From contig WJXW01000005.1 in NCBI GenBank assembly GCA_015832175.1, positions 1,798,001 to 1,862,000 on the forward strand: a DNA stretch of 64,000 nucleotides. Reading direction: 5' to 3'. The notes beneath the pieces were generated by a model. The model made no database searches and was not told the origin of the DNA. It worked only from the letters and a program-made list of their open reading frames with translations. The stretch comes from Paraphaeosphaeria minitans. Lineage: Eukaryota; Ascomycota; Dothideomycetes; Pleosporales; Didymosphaeriaceae. Of this stretch, positions 21,337 through 32,660 are shown in pieces. The stretch's first letter is position 1, and each line of letters starts with the position of its first letter. A program made the translations under genes and the position numbers.

Positions 21337-23651
21337 CTAACTCCTCTTCTCGGAAATCCGATCCGCATCCGCGAACGTGCTCCCCCCACTCTCACTCTCT
21401 CTGTCAATCTTCTCGCCCAAAACACCGTGACGGTTTCCACCGCGCCTCGGCCCCTTGAGGCTATCCGGCGCCGTCCTAGAAAAGTAGTCGTGCACGCCCT
21501 TCTCGAACTCGCCCTCGTTGTCATCAAAGTCCTGGTGCCCCTTGAGATCGTCCGCGAACTTGTTCTGCTGGTGCTCGACCCACTCGGTGCGCATCTCGTT
21601 GATCTTGGCCTCGTAGTCGAGGCGCGCGTCGTACGCCTTGTGGACGCCGCGGAAGCGCTCCCAAACGGAGATATGCTTCCAGTGGATGGCGATGCCGTGG
21701 TATTCGAGCTCCTTGCCCGCACGGATGTATGACCATCGACGCTCCTGCTCCTTAAGGTCGAGACCGGTGGTATCAGGGAGGAAGAGCCATGTGAGGAGGG
21801 CGCCAGCCAGACCGAACCACGGTATGACGTAGAACTTGGTTTGCGTGTCGATGTAGTTGTAGAGAACCGAGGCGAGAAGGGCACCGGCCTTTCCGACGGC
21901 GGCAGAGAAGCCGTGGGCAGTGGCGCGGATGGGCGTCGGGAAGACCTCAGCAGCAACGAGGAAAGTGACGCTGTTGGGGCCGAACTGGTTGAAGAAGGAA
22001 GAAAGGAAGTACATGGCCTGGAATGCGTGGACGTGTTCAGGGGTCTTGAAGAACTCGAAGTTGAACGCGGGAACAACAAACAGGATGAAATCGGCCAAGA
22101 ATCCGACGATCATCATCCATTTGCGGCCATACAATTTGTTGTCGATGAGGAACGAGGCCAGATAGTAGCCGCAAAGCGAGACACCGACATTGATCAGGTT
22201 GTAGAGCCAGCCGGTCATGACAGTGCTGCCGTTGGGCGTGATAACCTTGATGAACTCACTCTGGAAGAGCTTGTTGCCGTAGAAGAAGACATCGTTGGCG
22301 AACCAAGCACCTGCTGTAGCTATCAGGCGAGGGCCAAAGTAGGTCAGGGTCATCTTGAGCGACTGGGTGTCGTATCCGGTCACGTTGCCCTTCTTCTTGC
22401 TGATCATGAGTTGCTTGCTTGCGGAGCGCATCTTGTAGTAGCGGTAGTAGACGAGCCAGAGGGTGCCGACTGCGGGGATGGCGAACGAGATGCGGTACGT
22501 CCATTGAGCGGCGACCTTTGAGTAAGGCGGGTTACCGCTGCCGTGATGGAAGATGAGGAGCAAAACGATCAGAATGACCTGGTTGAAGAACTGACCCCAG
22601 CCCTGCATCAGGAAAGCGCTGGTAACTTTGCGGCCACGGTGGAGCCGATCGTCCTTGGTGGAGACTTTACCGGATCCAACAGCGTTCTCCATACCAGAAG
22701 TGGCAGTCATGGGGTACTCCCCACCAACACCAATTCCGTAGAAGAACAGAGACCAAGCGTAGCAGATGACCCAGCCTTCTAGGGTGACGCCCCACGACGC
22801 AGTAAGCATAATCAATCCGATGAACATGATCATGGCATCCTGGATAAGACCCCATCGACGACCAAGGTAGTCACCGAGATATCCGACGAGGATTTGACCT
22901 TTGAAATGTTTAGTTGGGCCTTTCAGGAGTTGTGTGGGAAAACTTACCGACAATGATACCAATAATCTCAAGGTAGTCTACGGCCTCGGTCCAGCGCTTG
23001 TCGCAGACCTCGTTTGTCTTCCAGCACGTGGGGAACGCAGCTTGGAGGAGCGGCTTGACGTTGCCGATGGAGAAAAGGACATAACCCTCCAATCCGAGAC
23101 CGGCACCGGGAAGCACCATGTTCTTCATGTAGTAACCCACGGGCGCGAGCGGGTCAGCCTTGAACGTTTTCCAGACGGATGAGGCCTCTTTCTTCGTTTC
23201 CTGGCTGTCGACCTTGTTGACGAACTTGAGGCGCTGGCCAAGTGGCATGTCAGCCCAGTACGTGCCGCTTTCATCGTACATATCGTCGGGGTGGAGGATG
23301 GCGTGGAAGACATCCTGTTCTTGGGATGTCATGTCTGAGGGTTCGGTTAGCGATAGCTCTCGTTGCGAATGTACCGTTTGACGGATTCCTATCGTGACTC
23401 CGCCGAGCCCAAGTATTTGGCTGAAGTTTCGGCGAGTTTGCGGTAAATGATGCCTCGAATTATCAAAGGACTCGTCCGGCTGAGCGAGAGCCGGACGCTC
23501 GGCGCACACATTGCGCTGGGCAAAAAAAAAAAGAAAGCAAGTGCAAGGACAAGTGGATGGTTCTTTACTCACCACGCCTGACCTCCATATCCGCATAATC
23601 ATTCCTGTTGGCAGGAGCGCCATGAGGCACGGGAAGAGCACCAATTTCCAT
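21337..23651 (-). CDS. MFS transporter, phosphate:H+ symporter / GIT1-like
   Basis: Exons 23651..23573, 23334..22948 and 22898..21337 join to 675 residues. Intron 1 is 238 nt (GTGAGT donor, CCTCAG acceptor); intron 2 is 49 nt (GTAAGT, CTAAAC branch, CAAAG). The N-terminus is cytosolic. A first membrane segment (PGAGLGLEGYVLFSIGNV) precedes GQILVGYLGDYLGRRWGL, the MFS loop 2-3 motif with Asp and Arg-Arg. A glycine-rich GIGVGGEYPMTAT helix 4 follows, typical of phosphate and glycerophosphoinositol carriers. Twelve helices are plausible, with a long hydrophilic loop and a 120-residue acidic cytosolic tail. Substrate (inorganic phosphate or glycerophosphodiesters) is inferred from family resemblance only. 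A downstream start (MTSQEQ, 23332) is possible if intron 1 is not used. Confidence 0.85.
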
Positions 23652-25092
23652 GGCTGGACTGAATCTCCAAGAGGTTCTGGGTGGTTTGGCAGCGGCAGTG
23701 CAGTTGCAACTCAAGCTTTTAAACCGCAAGCTTCTTTCCACAGGGCTGAAATCAAAGGCGTCTAGCGCGGCAGCTGTGCGCTGGAGCGGACTCTGGACCG
23801 AGTTTCGCGCAGGGAAGTGAATGCGAAGGTTCAATCGTGGTCGCCAGATAGATGCAGACAGGCAGAGCACGAGGGAAATGGCAACGCGTGACTGGCTGAC
23901 AAGCGCGTTGACAGGACTACCTAGGCGGCTGAGTTCCGAGGACGCTGGTGGGTACGTAATAATAAGAGGCGTCTCAACGTGCGCGCCGGATATCGAGACG
24001 ATCAATATCTAGCTGCTAAGGACGGGAGGTGTTGCTTCTGTTTCAAAGCAATCACCGGCGACGAGGAGCCCACGGTGTTGAGTTGTTGGGGTGGTGGATG
24101 AAGAGCCGCTGGTGGGAGGCGCAAAGGAAAGCAGGCACAACCCTCGGGGCATGGTAATAAATACATTGTAGGCGACTTCCGCGGGTGCAGATCCGGGCGG
24201 TTCAGAAAAGTCTTCCCTCGGCATGGAGGGACGGGCTTGGTGGCTCTGCTCTGGTGGGCTTGGTTGCTCTGGCAGGCTTGGTGGCTCTGGTGGGCTGGTG
24301 GCTCTGCTCTGTGGGCTGGCGGCAGAGGCGACGGACGAGTGAGTGGAGACGAAGACTTCTCGGCCCGGCCGCTTCGGGCAAGAGCGCGCGCGACCACCGG
24401 CTACGTGCATATTTTTGGTGTGGGGACATGCGGGAGGAGTAACGATTGTGCTTGCAGCCCCTGCTCCTACACCGTGGAGGTAGTGGAGGTACCTAGGCCA
24501 TCTTGACTACCCTCTGCCGTCCTCGCCTGCAGACCACTTCTTCCTCTTCTTGCTGCGGAAAAAGAGACGTCGGCCATTTGCGAAGCCGTGACGCGGGCCA
24601 AGCAAAGAGACTTCCACCGAGGCTTGCACAAGCTTCGTAGCCGACGCCTTGTCAGAGCTTCTCTTGCGTCGCCGCCGTCACGAAACGAATGTTGCTGTCG
24701 TGCTCGATGGGGAAAGCGCGAGGAGAGTGCAAAGGAGCCAATCACATTGGGCGAGAGAGGCACGTTGCGAAGCTGGCCAATTGAATCGCTCCAGGAGGCT
24801 CGACCACGTTCTGAACAACTGGAAGGCGCAAGGGTCAGCAGCGGGAAGGCGCTAGTCCACCTAGTTGGGAATTTTGCGGAGCGCCCACAAGAGTCTGCTG
24901 ACTCGCCTGCATCGCAACTGCCTCCACCGCGATGGGCCACCGCAAATACCCGGAGCGATGCTTCCATGATGCATCTCCGCGAGCGTCCGGAGTTCCTTCT
25001 TCGACGCGTACACCCAATCTCCGTGCTATTGCGTTTCCCATGACTTTTCCATCGGTGCTCCCAGGGGACCATCTACTCACATCACCAGCCTC

Positions 25093-25198
25093 ACTTCTTC
25101 ACCTTGCCAACGAACCTCTCCAGCCTCTCTTCATCAGCTTGCCAACGAACCTCTCCAGCTCACTTCATCACCTTGCCAACGAACCTCTCCAGCTTGCC
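25093..25198 (+). repeat. Three-copy 34-35-bp minisatellite
   Basis: CTTGCCAACGAACCTCTCCA (with GC following) recurs at 25103, 25138 and 25172, spaced by CTCTCTTCATCA or CTCACTTCATCA. A fourth decayed copy follows. Confidence 0.88.
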
Positions 25199-25416
25199 TA
25201 TCGAACATCTAGCCTCACATCTCCAGCACACCTCCTCCAGGCACACCGAGTCCACAACGCAGGCTACCCATTACCCATCCATCATCATTAGTAACCAAGT
25301 GCCCGGCGCTCCAACGCGCACTCTACGTAATGTACAATAAGAAACCATGCAGTGGTCTCAATGACACTCACGCCAGACTCCTCAGCCTACAATGACGCCC
25401 ATCCATAAAACGTTGA

Positions 25417-25566
25417 GTTCCTACCAACACCCACACAATAACCAACACCTACACAATAACCAACACCTACGCAATAACCAACACCTACACAATAACCAAC
25501 ACCTACACAGTAACCAACACCTAACACAATAACCAACACCAACACAATAACCAACACCAACACAAC
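25417..25566 (+). repeat. 18-bp minisatellite, about eight copies
   Basis: Tandem units of AACCAACACCTACACAAT with single-base variants. The array ends only about 8 bases before the stop codon of the minus-strand gene at 25574, so it is transcribed as the start of that gene's 3' UTR. Confidence 0.92.
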
Positions 25567-25573
25567 CACCACC

Positions 25574-28500
25574 TTAATCCACCCAGTTCTGCCACTTGCA
25601 CCCACACCCGCCCGACCCCCCATCAATAGGCCCCACCGCATTCGGCCTCCCCTGCGTCCCATTCACCAGGTTCCCGCCAAACCGGCGATCCTCAAACTGG
25701 AAAAACTTATTCGCCTCCTTGTTGACAATCGTGCCGTCCTTCTCCATCTTGTAGCAGAACAAATTCTTCTTGGTGACGTTCCCGCCGTGCCTGTCCAGCG
25801 TGATGGTGACCGGGTACGGGAACGTGCCGGGCCGCTCGAACGCGCCGTCGGTCGTGTTTTGGGGACGATTCAGGAGTGGTTGCTTGGATCGCGTCCACAT
25901 TTGCACTAGGAACCGCGTCTGCGTGAAAGTGCAGCGTAGCGTTGCTGCATCGCGTGTCGATCCGCCGTCGGTGTCTGCGGGGTTGCCGCCCCGCCCTGCC
26001 GAGGAGCTGATGTCTTTCAGGAAGATGGAGCGGTCGAAGTACGTGTAGAAGCCGTAGTGTTCGTCCGACTTGCCGCGGTTGAAGAGGCGCAGGGGTTGGG
26101 CCGAGGGAAAGGGGAGCAGGTTTGCGGCTGCGGCGGTGCCGTCCGAGTTGAGGGAGGGAGGAGGTATGACGAGGGTGATGTTGGTGGGGTCGTCGGCGCG
26201 CTTGGCTACAAGGGATGCTGAAGAGGAAGTAGAGGCGGAGGGGTCCTGGAAGGTCATGAAAAAGGGTGTGGTTTCGCCTTCGAAGGGGGCAGAAACCCCG
26301 TCCGTGGTTTGGCCGAGGAATTTCATGTCATCAGTGGACGGAGGAGCCGGAGTCGGAGAGGGTGTGGCGCGGCGGAGAAGGGAACGCATCAACGCGCCTG
26401 CTGAGACGGGGTTTGCTGCTCGGCGGGTGGGTTTCGATACGTCTGCCGTTGTGCCATTTTGGAAGGTGATCTCGACTTTAAAGTTGGGCTGGTCGGGCTT
26501 GTTAGGTTGAATGGCCTTTTGCTGCTCCTTGGGAAGCGCACAGCTCCACAGCGTGGTGGGTGCGACGCATCCGCTCTCTTTCTCCACGGCTTCAGGCTGT
26601 GCGATTGTCAGAAGCCCAGTCTTCATAGGTGGATAGCCGGTGTTATTGAGCCACTGGATTGGGCCACCCGAGCCTGTGACTGGGGTCACTGAGATAGGAG
26701 TAGTAGAGTTGTTGCGTTTCCTCGTGAAGACGACGATTATTGGAATGAGGACAGCAAGCAAGATCAAAAAGATCAGGCAGCAGCAGCAAACCATACATCG
26801 GCGTGACCGCTTCTTTTTCTTTTCATCTTTGTTCTCGCCCGTTTTGCGGCGGCCGCACAGTGCAAGCTTTGGAGCGAATTTATTCATCTTGCGGTGCTGC
26901 TTTCCTCGCCGTTGCTTAGCTTCGAGCACCGAATTTCCTGGGCTACTGGCTCTGCTGAAATTTCCAAAGCTGAACTGCTTATCTTTTGAGGAAGCATTTG
27001 GCGGCGGAGGAAAGAAGAATGGGGCGGCTTGGGGAGGTGCATTGCTTCTCGGTGTAGTGCTGTTGGCGTATGCAGGCAGCGGTGCCACGATGACATGTCC
27101 TGGCTGAGTCTGCCCAGACGTGCCAGGAGGTTGAGATTGACTATTGGCCAATACTCGTCCGCCATGGAATGCAATGTTTACATTGATTGGTTGCGGTTGC
27201 GGTTGCGGTTGCGGCTGTGGCTGTCGAGGATGAGGTGGCAGTCCAACTACCACTCCTGCGTTTACGACGGGGCCAACTGGCGGAGAAGCCGACTTGTTTG
27301 TTAGAAGCGGCGACACTGATTCAGTCGGTGCTTTCGGTGTTGGCTGAGCGAGAGGAAAAGCCGTTTCCGATGTTACAGACATGGCTTTGGGAACAGAGAC
27401 GGTGGGATTGTTGACCGCATCTACTGTGCGTGGCGCTAGGGAGTTTTTAATATCGATGTTGTTGACCAAGCCCAAGTGAATGTTGTTCTGCCCACGGTCG
27501 CCCACTTTCGCTGTAGTTGGGGCTAGGAACTTCGCTTGAGCTGGGTACATGGGAGAATCGCCTAGAGCAGAAGAGCTCCTGTCGGATGCGGACCAGATGT
27601 ATGTAGATGGCGAAGGCGAGTTCCGGTAAGTCTCATATTCGGCCGGCACCATCGGTAGGTCGGGTGTCTTCTCGCCGTTCCGTCCGCCCTGGGTCCATAT
27701 AGAATTCGTGCGCGACATGGCAAAGGGTGTTGTGATAATGTTCCACCAGCCTTGAGACCTCCGTGGCGTAGGGACCATCGTCGTGTCAACAGATAGAGTC
27801 TTCAGCTTCTTTTCGTGCAATGGCGTATTGTCTTCCTCAAACACTGTTCCTGTCGACATGATGCGGTCTTTTCTGATGTCGTCCTGCTCTTCCTCGAACG
27901 CTGTGTCGCTGGATTGTAGCGTGTCACCCCTTGCCCGGTTCGGATGATTGAAATTCCAGTCCCGCTGTGCTTCAGAGCTTGCATTATGTGCAGGCATATT
28001 GTGTAGGTCGGCAGGCAGTGTCGGGACGGGCGGTACATCTGAAGTCCACGGCGGCATATGAGTGGCTCGTGAGTATGCACTGGACGCCGTGTAGTCTGAC
28101 GCGGTATCAGGTGACCACACAGATTTCATAGCCGCAGCTGGAGTGACAATGATGTTTGGGGTAGCAAGGGTGGCATCGCTGTTTGATCGCGCTCGTGCTG
28201 CTTGATATGGGCTGAAGTCGGTGACACTGTCCGAAGGTACTGTGATGCCGATGGGAATAGGTCGGTCCCACGGCGAGATCTCTTGCCAGGATTTACTCCC
28301 TGTTGGCAGGGAGTCTGCCGTTTTCGGTTCTTTGCTCGGCCTTTCCCGGTCCTCTGAAGCACGTGCAGGTTGTGGTGTCATTCCCTTCACTATGCCTAGG
28401 CCCTTGTTCTTCGTGTCTGTCCTCCCCAGTCCAAACCAGCCCTGCTTCCTGATTGACCCGCCGCTTTTCCTCTCGCTGTCCTGTGGATACACCTGATGCG

Positions 28501-28870
28501 GCACGTTGCCTCGGTGTCGTGCGAAGCTGGTGTCGACCGTAATCCCGGGTTTCGCGGCTCGAAAAACCTCCATCTTCCGTGATCGATTTCGTGTTATTCT
28601 CGCAGCGAATGATCGAGAGTTGCGTTTCGCCATGGCTCTCCGTGCGGCTATCTGTGCGTCGCTCTCGGCGGGCGCTTGTTGCTGCATGCTGTTGGGAAGC
28701 ACAAATGCGCCGTTAAACTGACCGTTGAAGTGGCCGTTAAAATGTACAAGCATGTGGCCATCCTGATCCTGTCCGCTCGAGCCTGCAGACGGCGCAGGAT
28801 AGGATAGGCCCGTCGTGGTCTGTAATGCTGTGTCGTGGGACTGTTGCCCATACTCTTGTCGAGTGTTCAT
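25574..28870 (-). CDS. Large fungal single-pass membrane protein (conserved, function unknown)
   Basis: Uninterrupted frame of 1098 residues from the ATG at 28870 (MNTRQEYGQQSHDT). The frame is open to 29113, but the extra N-terminus is unlike protein and the start in the AGTGTTCATATC context is preferred. Residues 1-680 are hydrophilic, Ser/Pro/Thr-rich and probably disordered cytosolic, with basic patches (RNSRSFAARITRNRSRKMEV) and FARHRGNVPHQVYPQ. A Cys-rich hydrophobic helix at about 690-715 (MVCCCCLIFLILLAVLIPII), preceded by KKKKRSRR, predicts a type II or signal-anchor topology. The remaining 380 residues, with NxT/S sites, would be luminal or extracellular. Similar fungal proteins are often labelled glycoprotease family, but I see no protease motif. 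Pro-Gln repeats (PQPQPQPQ) lie mid-protein. Confidence 0.8.
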   Translation of the reverse strand: MNTRQEYGQQSHDTALQTTTGLSYPAPSAGSSGQDQDGHMLVHFNGHFNGQFNGAFVLPNSMQQQAPAESDAQIAARRAMAKRNSRSFAARITRNRSRKMEVFRAAKPGITVDTSFARHRGNVPHQVYPQDSERKSGGSIRKQGWFGLGRTDTKNKGLGIVKGMTPQPARASEDRERPSKEPKTADSLPTGSKSWQEISPWDRPIPIGITVPSDSVTDFSPYQAARARSNSDATLATPNIIVTPAAAMKSVWSPDTASDYTASSAYSRATHMPPWTSDVPPVPTLPADLHNMPAHNASSEAQRDWNFNHPNRARGDTLQSSDTAFEEEQDDIRKDRIMSTGTVFEEDNTPLHEKKLKTLSVDTTMVPTPRRSQGWWNIITTPFAMSRTNSIWTQGGRNGEKTPDLPMVPAEYETYRNSPSPSTYIWSASDRSSSALGDSPMYPAQAKFLAPTTAKVGDRGQNNIHLGLVNNIDIKNSLAPRTVDAVNNPTVSVPKAMSVTSETAFPLAQPTPKAPTESVSPLLTNKSASPPVGPVVNAGVVVGLPPHPRQPQPQPQPQPQPINVNIAFHGGRVLANSQSQPPGTSGQTQPGHVIVAPLPAYANSTTPRSNAPPQAAPFFFPPPPNASSKDKQFSFGNFSRASSPGNSVLEAKQRRGKQHRKMNKFAPKLALCGRRKTGENKDEKKKKRSRRCMVCCCCLIFLILLAVLIPIIVVFTRKRNNSTTPISVTPVTGSGGPIQWLNNTGYPPMKTGLLTIAQPEAVEKESGCVAPTTLWSCALPKEQQKAIQPNKPDQPNFKVEITFQNGTTADVSKPTRRAANPVSAGALMRSLLRRATPSPTPAPPSTDDMKFLGQTTDGVSAPFEGETTPFFMTFQDPSASTSSSASLVAKRADDPTNITLVIPPPSLNSDGTAAAANLLPFPSAQPLRLFNRGKSDEHYGFYTYFDRSIFLKDISSSAGRGGNPADTDGGSTRDAATLRCTFTQTRFLVQMWTRSKQPLLNRPQNTTDGAFERPGTFPYPVTITLDRHGGNVTKKNLFCYKMEKDGTIVNKEANKFFQFEDRRFGGNLVNGTQGRPNAVGPIDGGSGGCGCKWQNWVD

Positions 28871-30054
28871 ATCGTTTGATTTCGGTGAGTCGTATGTTCG
28901 CGTGTTGAACGTGAGATATAGAGAGAGAGAGAGAGTGCGTGTGTGTATGTGTGTGTGATGTGAAGCTTCGCGGTATGGCGTGCCTGACTGTTCAAAGAAT
29001 GGTATCGATACAATGCATTGTCTTGGAGAATGTGAAACAAAGGCCGTCTGGCGATTATGCTTTTGAGTTCTATTGTTGGGAAACAGAGTGAAGTGAAAGA
29101 AACAGAACAACAACCAAATTAGAAGGAGTGGCGGGGTAACGATCCCAGGTGAACCAGCAAGAAGAGACGTTAGAAGAGACGTTGGAAGAAGTCGGAAGAG
29201 ACGGGGTGCAGAAGAGCAAGATGCGTTTCCGTCACGGTTCGCGCCACGACGACGGGTACCTGTTGTAAACCCATGCTACCTATCCGCCATACCAGTTAGT
29301 GTTAGCCTCATGTACAAATCGGGTGCCTCGAGTCGTGATTCGACAAGCGCCCAGGACACGATGAATTGAGTGAGGCTACCCAGCAAAGCAGAGAGGCAAC
29401 AGGGCGTTGCATGAGGTGATTGGAGGCGGCGGTTGCCCGGCCGAGGGGGCCTGGTCTCATGGCGGGCGCCATCGAACAGATTGGAGGCTCATAGGCGCCC
29501 GGGGACTCGTTAGGCTTGAGATGTACAACGCAAAGTCATATCTGAGACGCTCCAGAGAACGGCCTCGTCGTGCTTGTCGGCCAAATCATCGAGTGTGGTG
29601 GTGCAGCCAGTCAGAAGCGAGAACCGGCTGGTGAAGCGCTTGGCCTGGCGCGTAAATAGAAATGCCAAGCGTCCACGTTCTCGTCCACAATACTCGTACG
29701 GTAGATAGACTCTAGATACATAGTGGAAAGCGTGTCTGTTAATGCTCGCCGGAGGGGTCAAGCCTACCGACAGAGTAGGCTGGAAGATCAAGGACAGAAG
29801 GGTTTTCTGATGCGGGCCCAGACTGTTACCCTTGCCACCACCAGTAGTGGTCACTTCCCCATGGATACACAGATGCAGGTGCAGGTACTGTAGGTAGCAC
29901 GCTGCGAATGAGACTAAGTAGACTAGGTATCAAATGGAACCGGGCCGACACACGGGTCTACACGATAATCCCGTATGCGGTGGGAGGGAGAGCGGCGCGG
30001 ACAAGATGGAGCCGAAGGCCCTTCCTGCGGCCGTCGTACGCCCGGCTGGCTGGG

Positions 30055-30127
<73 letters not shown>

Positions 30128-31178
30128 GAGAGTGTGTGTGTCTCGCGTGCAGGTCCCTCGTGCCACAGCGTACGGAGGGAGGAGACATGGCTCGGCGACG
30201 TTTGTGTGTCCCCAGCGCGCACAACGACTCCCTTGGGGCGGATAGAGAGCCAGGTGGATCGGGAGGGCAGCGGGCAACGGATAAAGGGTAATGGGCAATG
30301 GGCAAAGGGCAGAGGGCAGAGGGAGAAGGGCAACGGGCAAAGGTAACGGGCAGAGGGCAGAGGGCTCGTCCAGCCAGGCGAGCTACACTGGCTGAGATGA
30401 TGAGATCGGCCAGCGGCGTGCCGACATCGCAATGTCTCCAGCTGCACACCGCAGAGTGAAGATGGGCCCGTTGAGCGCCACGCGAGATTCGCAATGTTGG
30501 GCGGGAGGAGAAAGGAGAGATGATAGACGGACAGAGGCGGCGCGGTGGCTCTGTACCTACTACTTGTGCGCCAAGCGGCCTGCAAGTGGCCTCAGCGCCC
30601 GCTCGCAGGGAAGCGTCTAGGTCTGTCAATTTTATCGCAGTCCTCCTTTTGTAGAGCGATCTCGCCGGTGGTGTTGTACTGGTCAATTGCACCCGCTGCG
30701 ACAGACAAGCCCCGTTGCACTATCGCGAGAAACTCCCTTCGGCAGTGCGACCAGCCACGCGCGCACACAGGACACCTCTTGCTCACGTAGCTCGATACCG
30801 CCGAAAGCTAGCTGGCCTGCGACCTCCGAGCGGACACCTTGCGTTTGGAGCGGACTCATCGCATCGACTGCAATCTCCTTGCGCAGGCAACCGACGTCCC
30901 AGGCCCACGGGAAGTCGTGGTATCATCTCAAGCCACGCGCAGTGGCGTTTTTTCCTCATTCCGCCGCCCCTCGACACCGCTGAAAGTCGTTCACCCTGGC
31001 TTCCCCCAACTCCTTCTCCGCCTCGTCTGGCCAACGTCGGAGGCGCTCATCTGCTGCGAAGCACCCGCCCAATTTGCACCTGGACGACGGCTCCGCGTCG
31101 CGCAGCAGAGTCGGCAACGCCACCGGCGGCTCCTTCGAGGGCATCCTGCCTCCCATTCCCGGCACCCCCGCCGTCGAG
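28871..31178. other. Intergenic region with GA and GGGCA repeats
   Basis: 2.3 kb between divergent genes. It contains GA and GT dinucleotide runs at 28919..28958, the long GA tract annotated separately, and a degenerate GGGCAAAGGGCAGAGG array at 30266..30365. No gene is supported; the frames at 29900-30700 are built on the repeats. The last 400 bases, C/T-rich, are likely promoter and 5' UTR of the mannosyltransferase. Confidence 0.5.
30057..30132 (+). repeat. (GA)n microsatellite
   Basis: About 76 bases of GA dinucleotides with one GG interruption near 30117, followed by a short GT run. Confidence 0.95.
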
Positions 31179-32660
31179 ATGTCAAGGTCACCGTCGCCGC
31201 GCCCGGGAGGCTGGTCAAGTCCAGGCCTGAACACGCCCTATGACAGCGGAGGGCGCACCAGCCCATTCGCCAACGGAGGCTCCAGCGCCAGCTCCAACAA
31301 CGTGACCTGGGCTTCGGCCCAGGCACGCAGCGCCAACGTCAAGGGCTACACTGCATTCGCTCCGCGCAACCAAGGCTTCTTTGGCAGGCACTTCCGGCGG
31401 CTTTCCACGAGCCTGCCTTTCAGCTACGGGGAGAAGGAAAAGCTGGGCAGAGGGCGGGGATACCAGGGCAACAACAAGCTCCTGCAGATGCTGAACAGAA
31501 TCGGCCGGAGTCTATGGCGCCTACGAAAACCCCTGGGGACCATTTTGACTATTCTGCTCCTCTACATCCTTTTCTACGCAACACGTATGTAACTTCAGCT
31601 GAAGCCATGTCGCATGGACTAACCGTAGCAGCATTGCACCGCGTATACCGACGCTCCTCGTGGTTTGGCGGAGGCAGCAAATTCGTCGTTATCCTCGCAG
31701 CGAACCAAGGCGGTGGTGTTATGGAGTGGAAGGGCCCGAGAGAGTGGGCCATCGAAAGAGACAGCGTCAAGAACAAGAAGAAGTACACGCAAAAGTGGGG
31801 CTACGACCTGGAAATTGTAGACATGAGCACGAAGAAGCGGTATGCCCACGAGTGGAGAGAAAGCTGGGAGAAGGTGGATACCATCCGCAATGCGATGCGC
31901 AAATATCCTCGCGCTGAATGGTACGTTGCATCCGAACAGGTCCTCCGTCTCGCTAATGTTGACTAGGTTCTGGTGGCTGGACACGAACACGTTCATCATG
32001 GAGCCAAACTACTCTCTCCAGAACCACATCTTCCAGCAGCTGAAGGACATCACGTACCGCGACATCAACCATTACAACCCGCTCAACATCAGCCACCCAC
32101 TTACGGACGATTACCTTGACCCAGAGACTAGATCGCCCGTAGGTGACGGCAAAGTTGACTCGATCAACATGATCGTCCCGCAGGACTGCGGTGGCTTCAA
32201 CCTAGGCTCGTTCTTTGTGCGGAGAAGTGTCTGGACTGACAGGCTGATGGACATTTGGTGGGACCCGGTTGGGTACGAGCAGAAGCACATGGAGTGGGAG
32301 CACAAAGAGCAGGATGCTCTGGAATACATGTACAGGAACCAGCCCTGGATACGCCCTCATTTTGCGTTTATTCGTCAGCGCATGATCAACGCCTTCCCGC
32401 CCGGAGCGTGCGGGGAGAAGGGCGACGACCCGCACATCCATTATCACGAGAAGGAGAGGGATTTCCTTGTCAACATGGCTGGCTGCGAATGGGGCCGCGA
32501 CTGCTGGGGCGAGATGTACAAGTATCGCCAGCTCAGCAATCGTCTCAACAGGAACCCTTGGGAGAAGTTCAAGGACGCAATCAGCGACTTCTTCAAGGCC
32601 CGCCGCGACGCAAAGAAGAAGAAGAACAACAAGGATGAGCAGCAGAAGAAGACGAACTAG
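31179..32660 (+). CDS. MNN10: Alpha-1,6-mannosyltransferase, MNN10 type (GT34)
   Basis: Exons 31179..31584, 31632..31920 and 31967..32660 give 462 residues. The intron 1 acceptor could also be three bases earlier (exon 2 from 31629), adding one residue. Intron 2 has a GTACGT donor and a GACTAG acceptor. A Ser/Gly-rich cytosolic head is followed by the signal anchor (PLGTILTILLLYILFYAT, about residues 118-135) and the GT34 domain. The GT34 domain shows FVVILAANQGGGVMEWKG, ERDSVKNKKKY, STKKRYAHEWRESWEKVD, WFWWLDTNTFIMEP (the metal-binding acidic motif), MIVPQDCGGFNLGSFFVR and a Lys-rich C-terminus. In yeast the enzyme elongates the mannan backbone in the Golgi M-Pol II complex. The first in-frame ATG is used. 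Confidence 0.95.

Larger units (their letters stand above)
23652..25573. other. Intergenic region with minisatellites
   Basis: 1.9 kb between the 5' end of the transporter and the 3' end of the large membrane protein. GGTGGCTCTG-type degenerate repeats lie at 24233..24318. Two tandem arrays are annotated separately. Long minus-strand frames around 24470-25070 have no recognisable product. Confidence 0.5.

Noticed and set aside
24467..25072. 201-codon minus-strand frame
   Set aside because: Arg/Ser-rich translation with no domain, overlapped by comparable frames on the other strand. Likely chance in GC-rich DNA.
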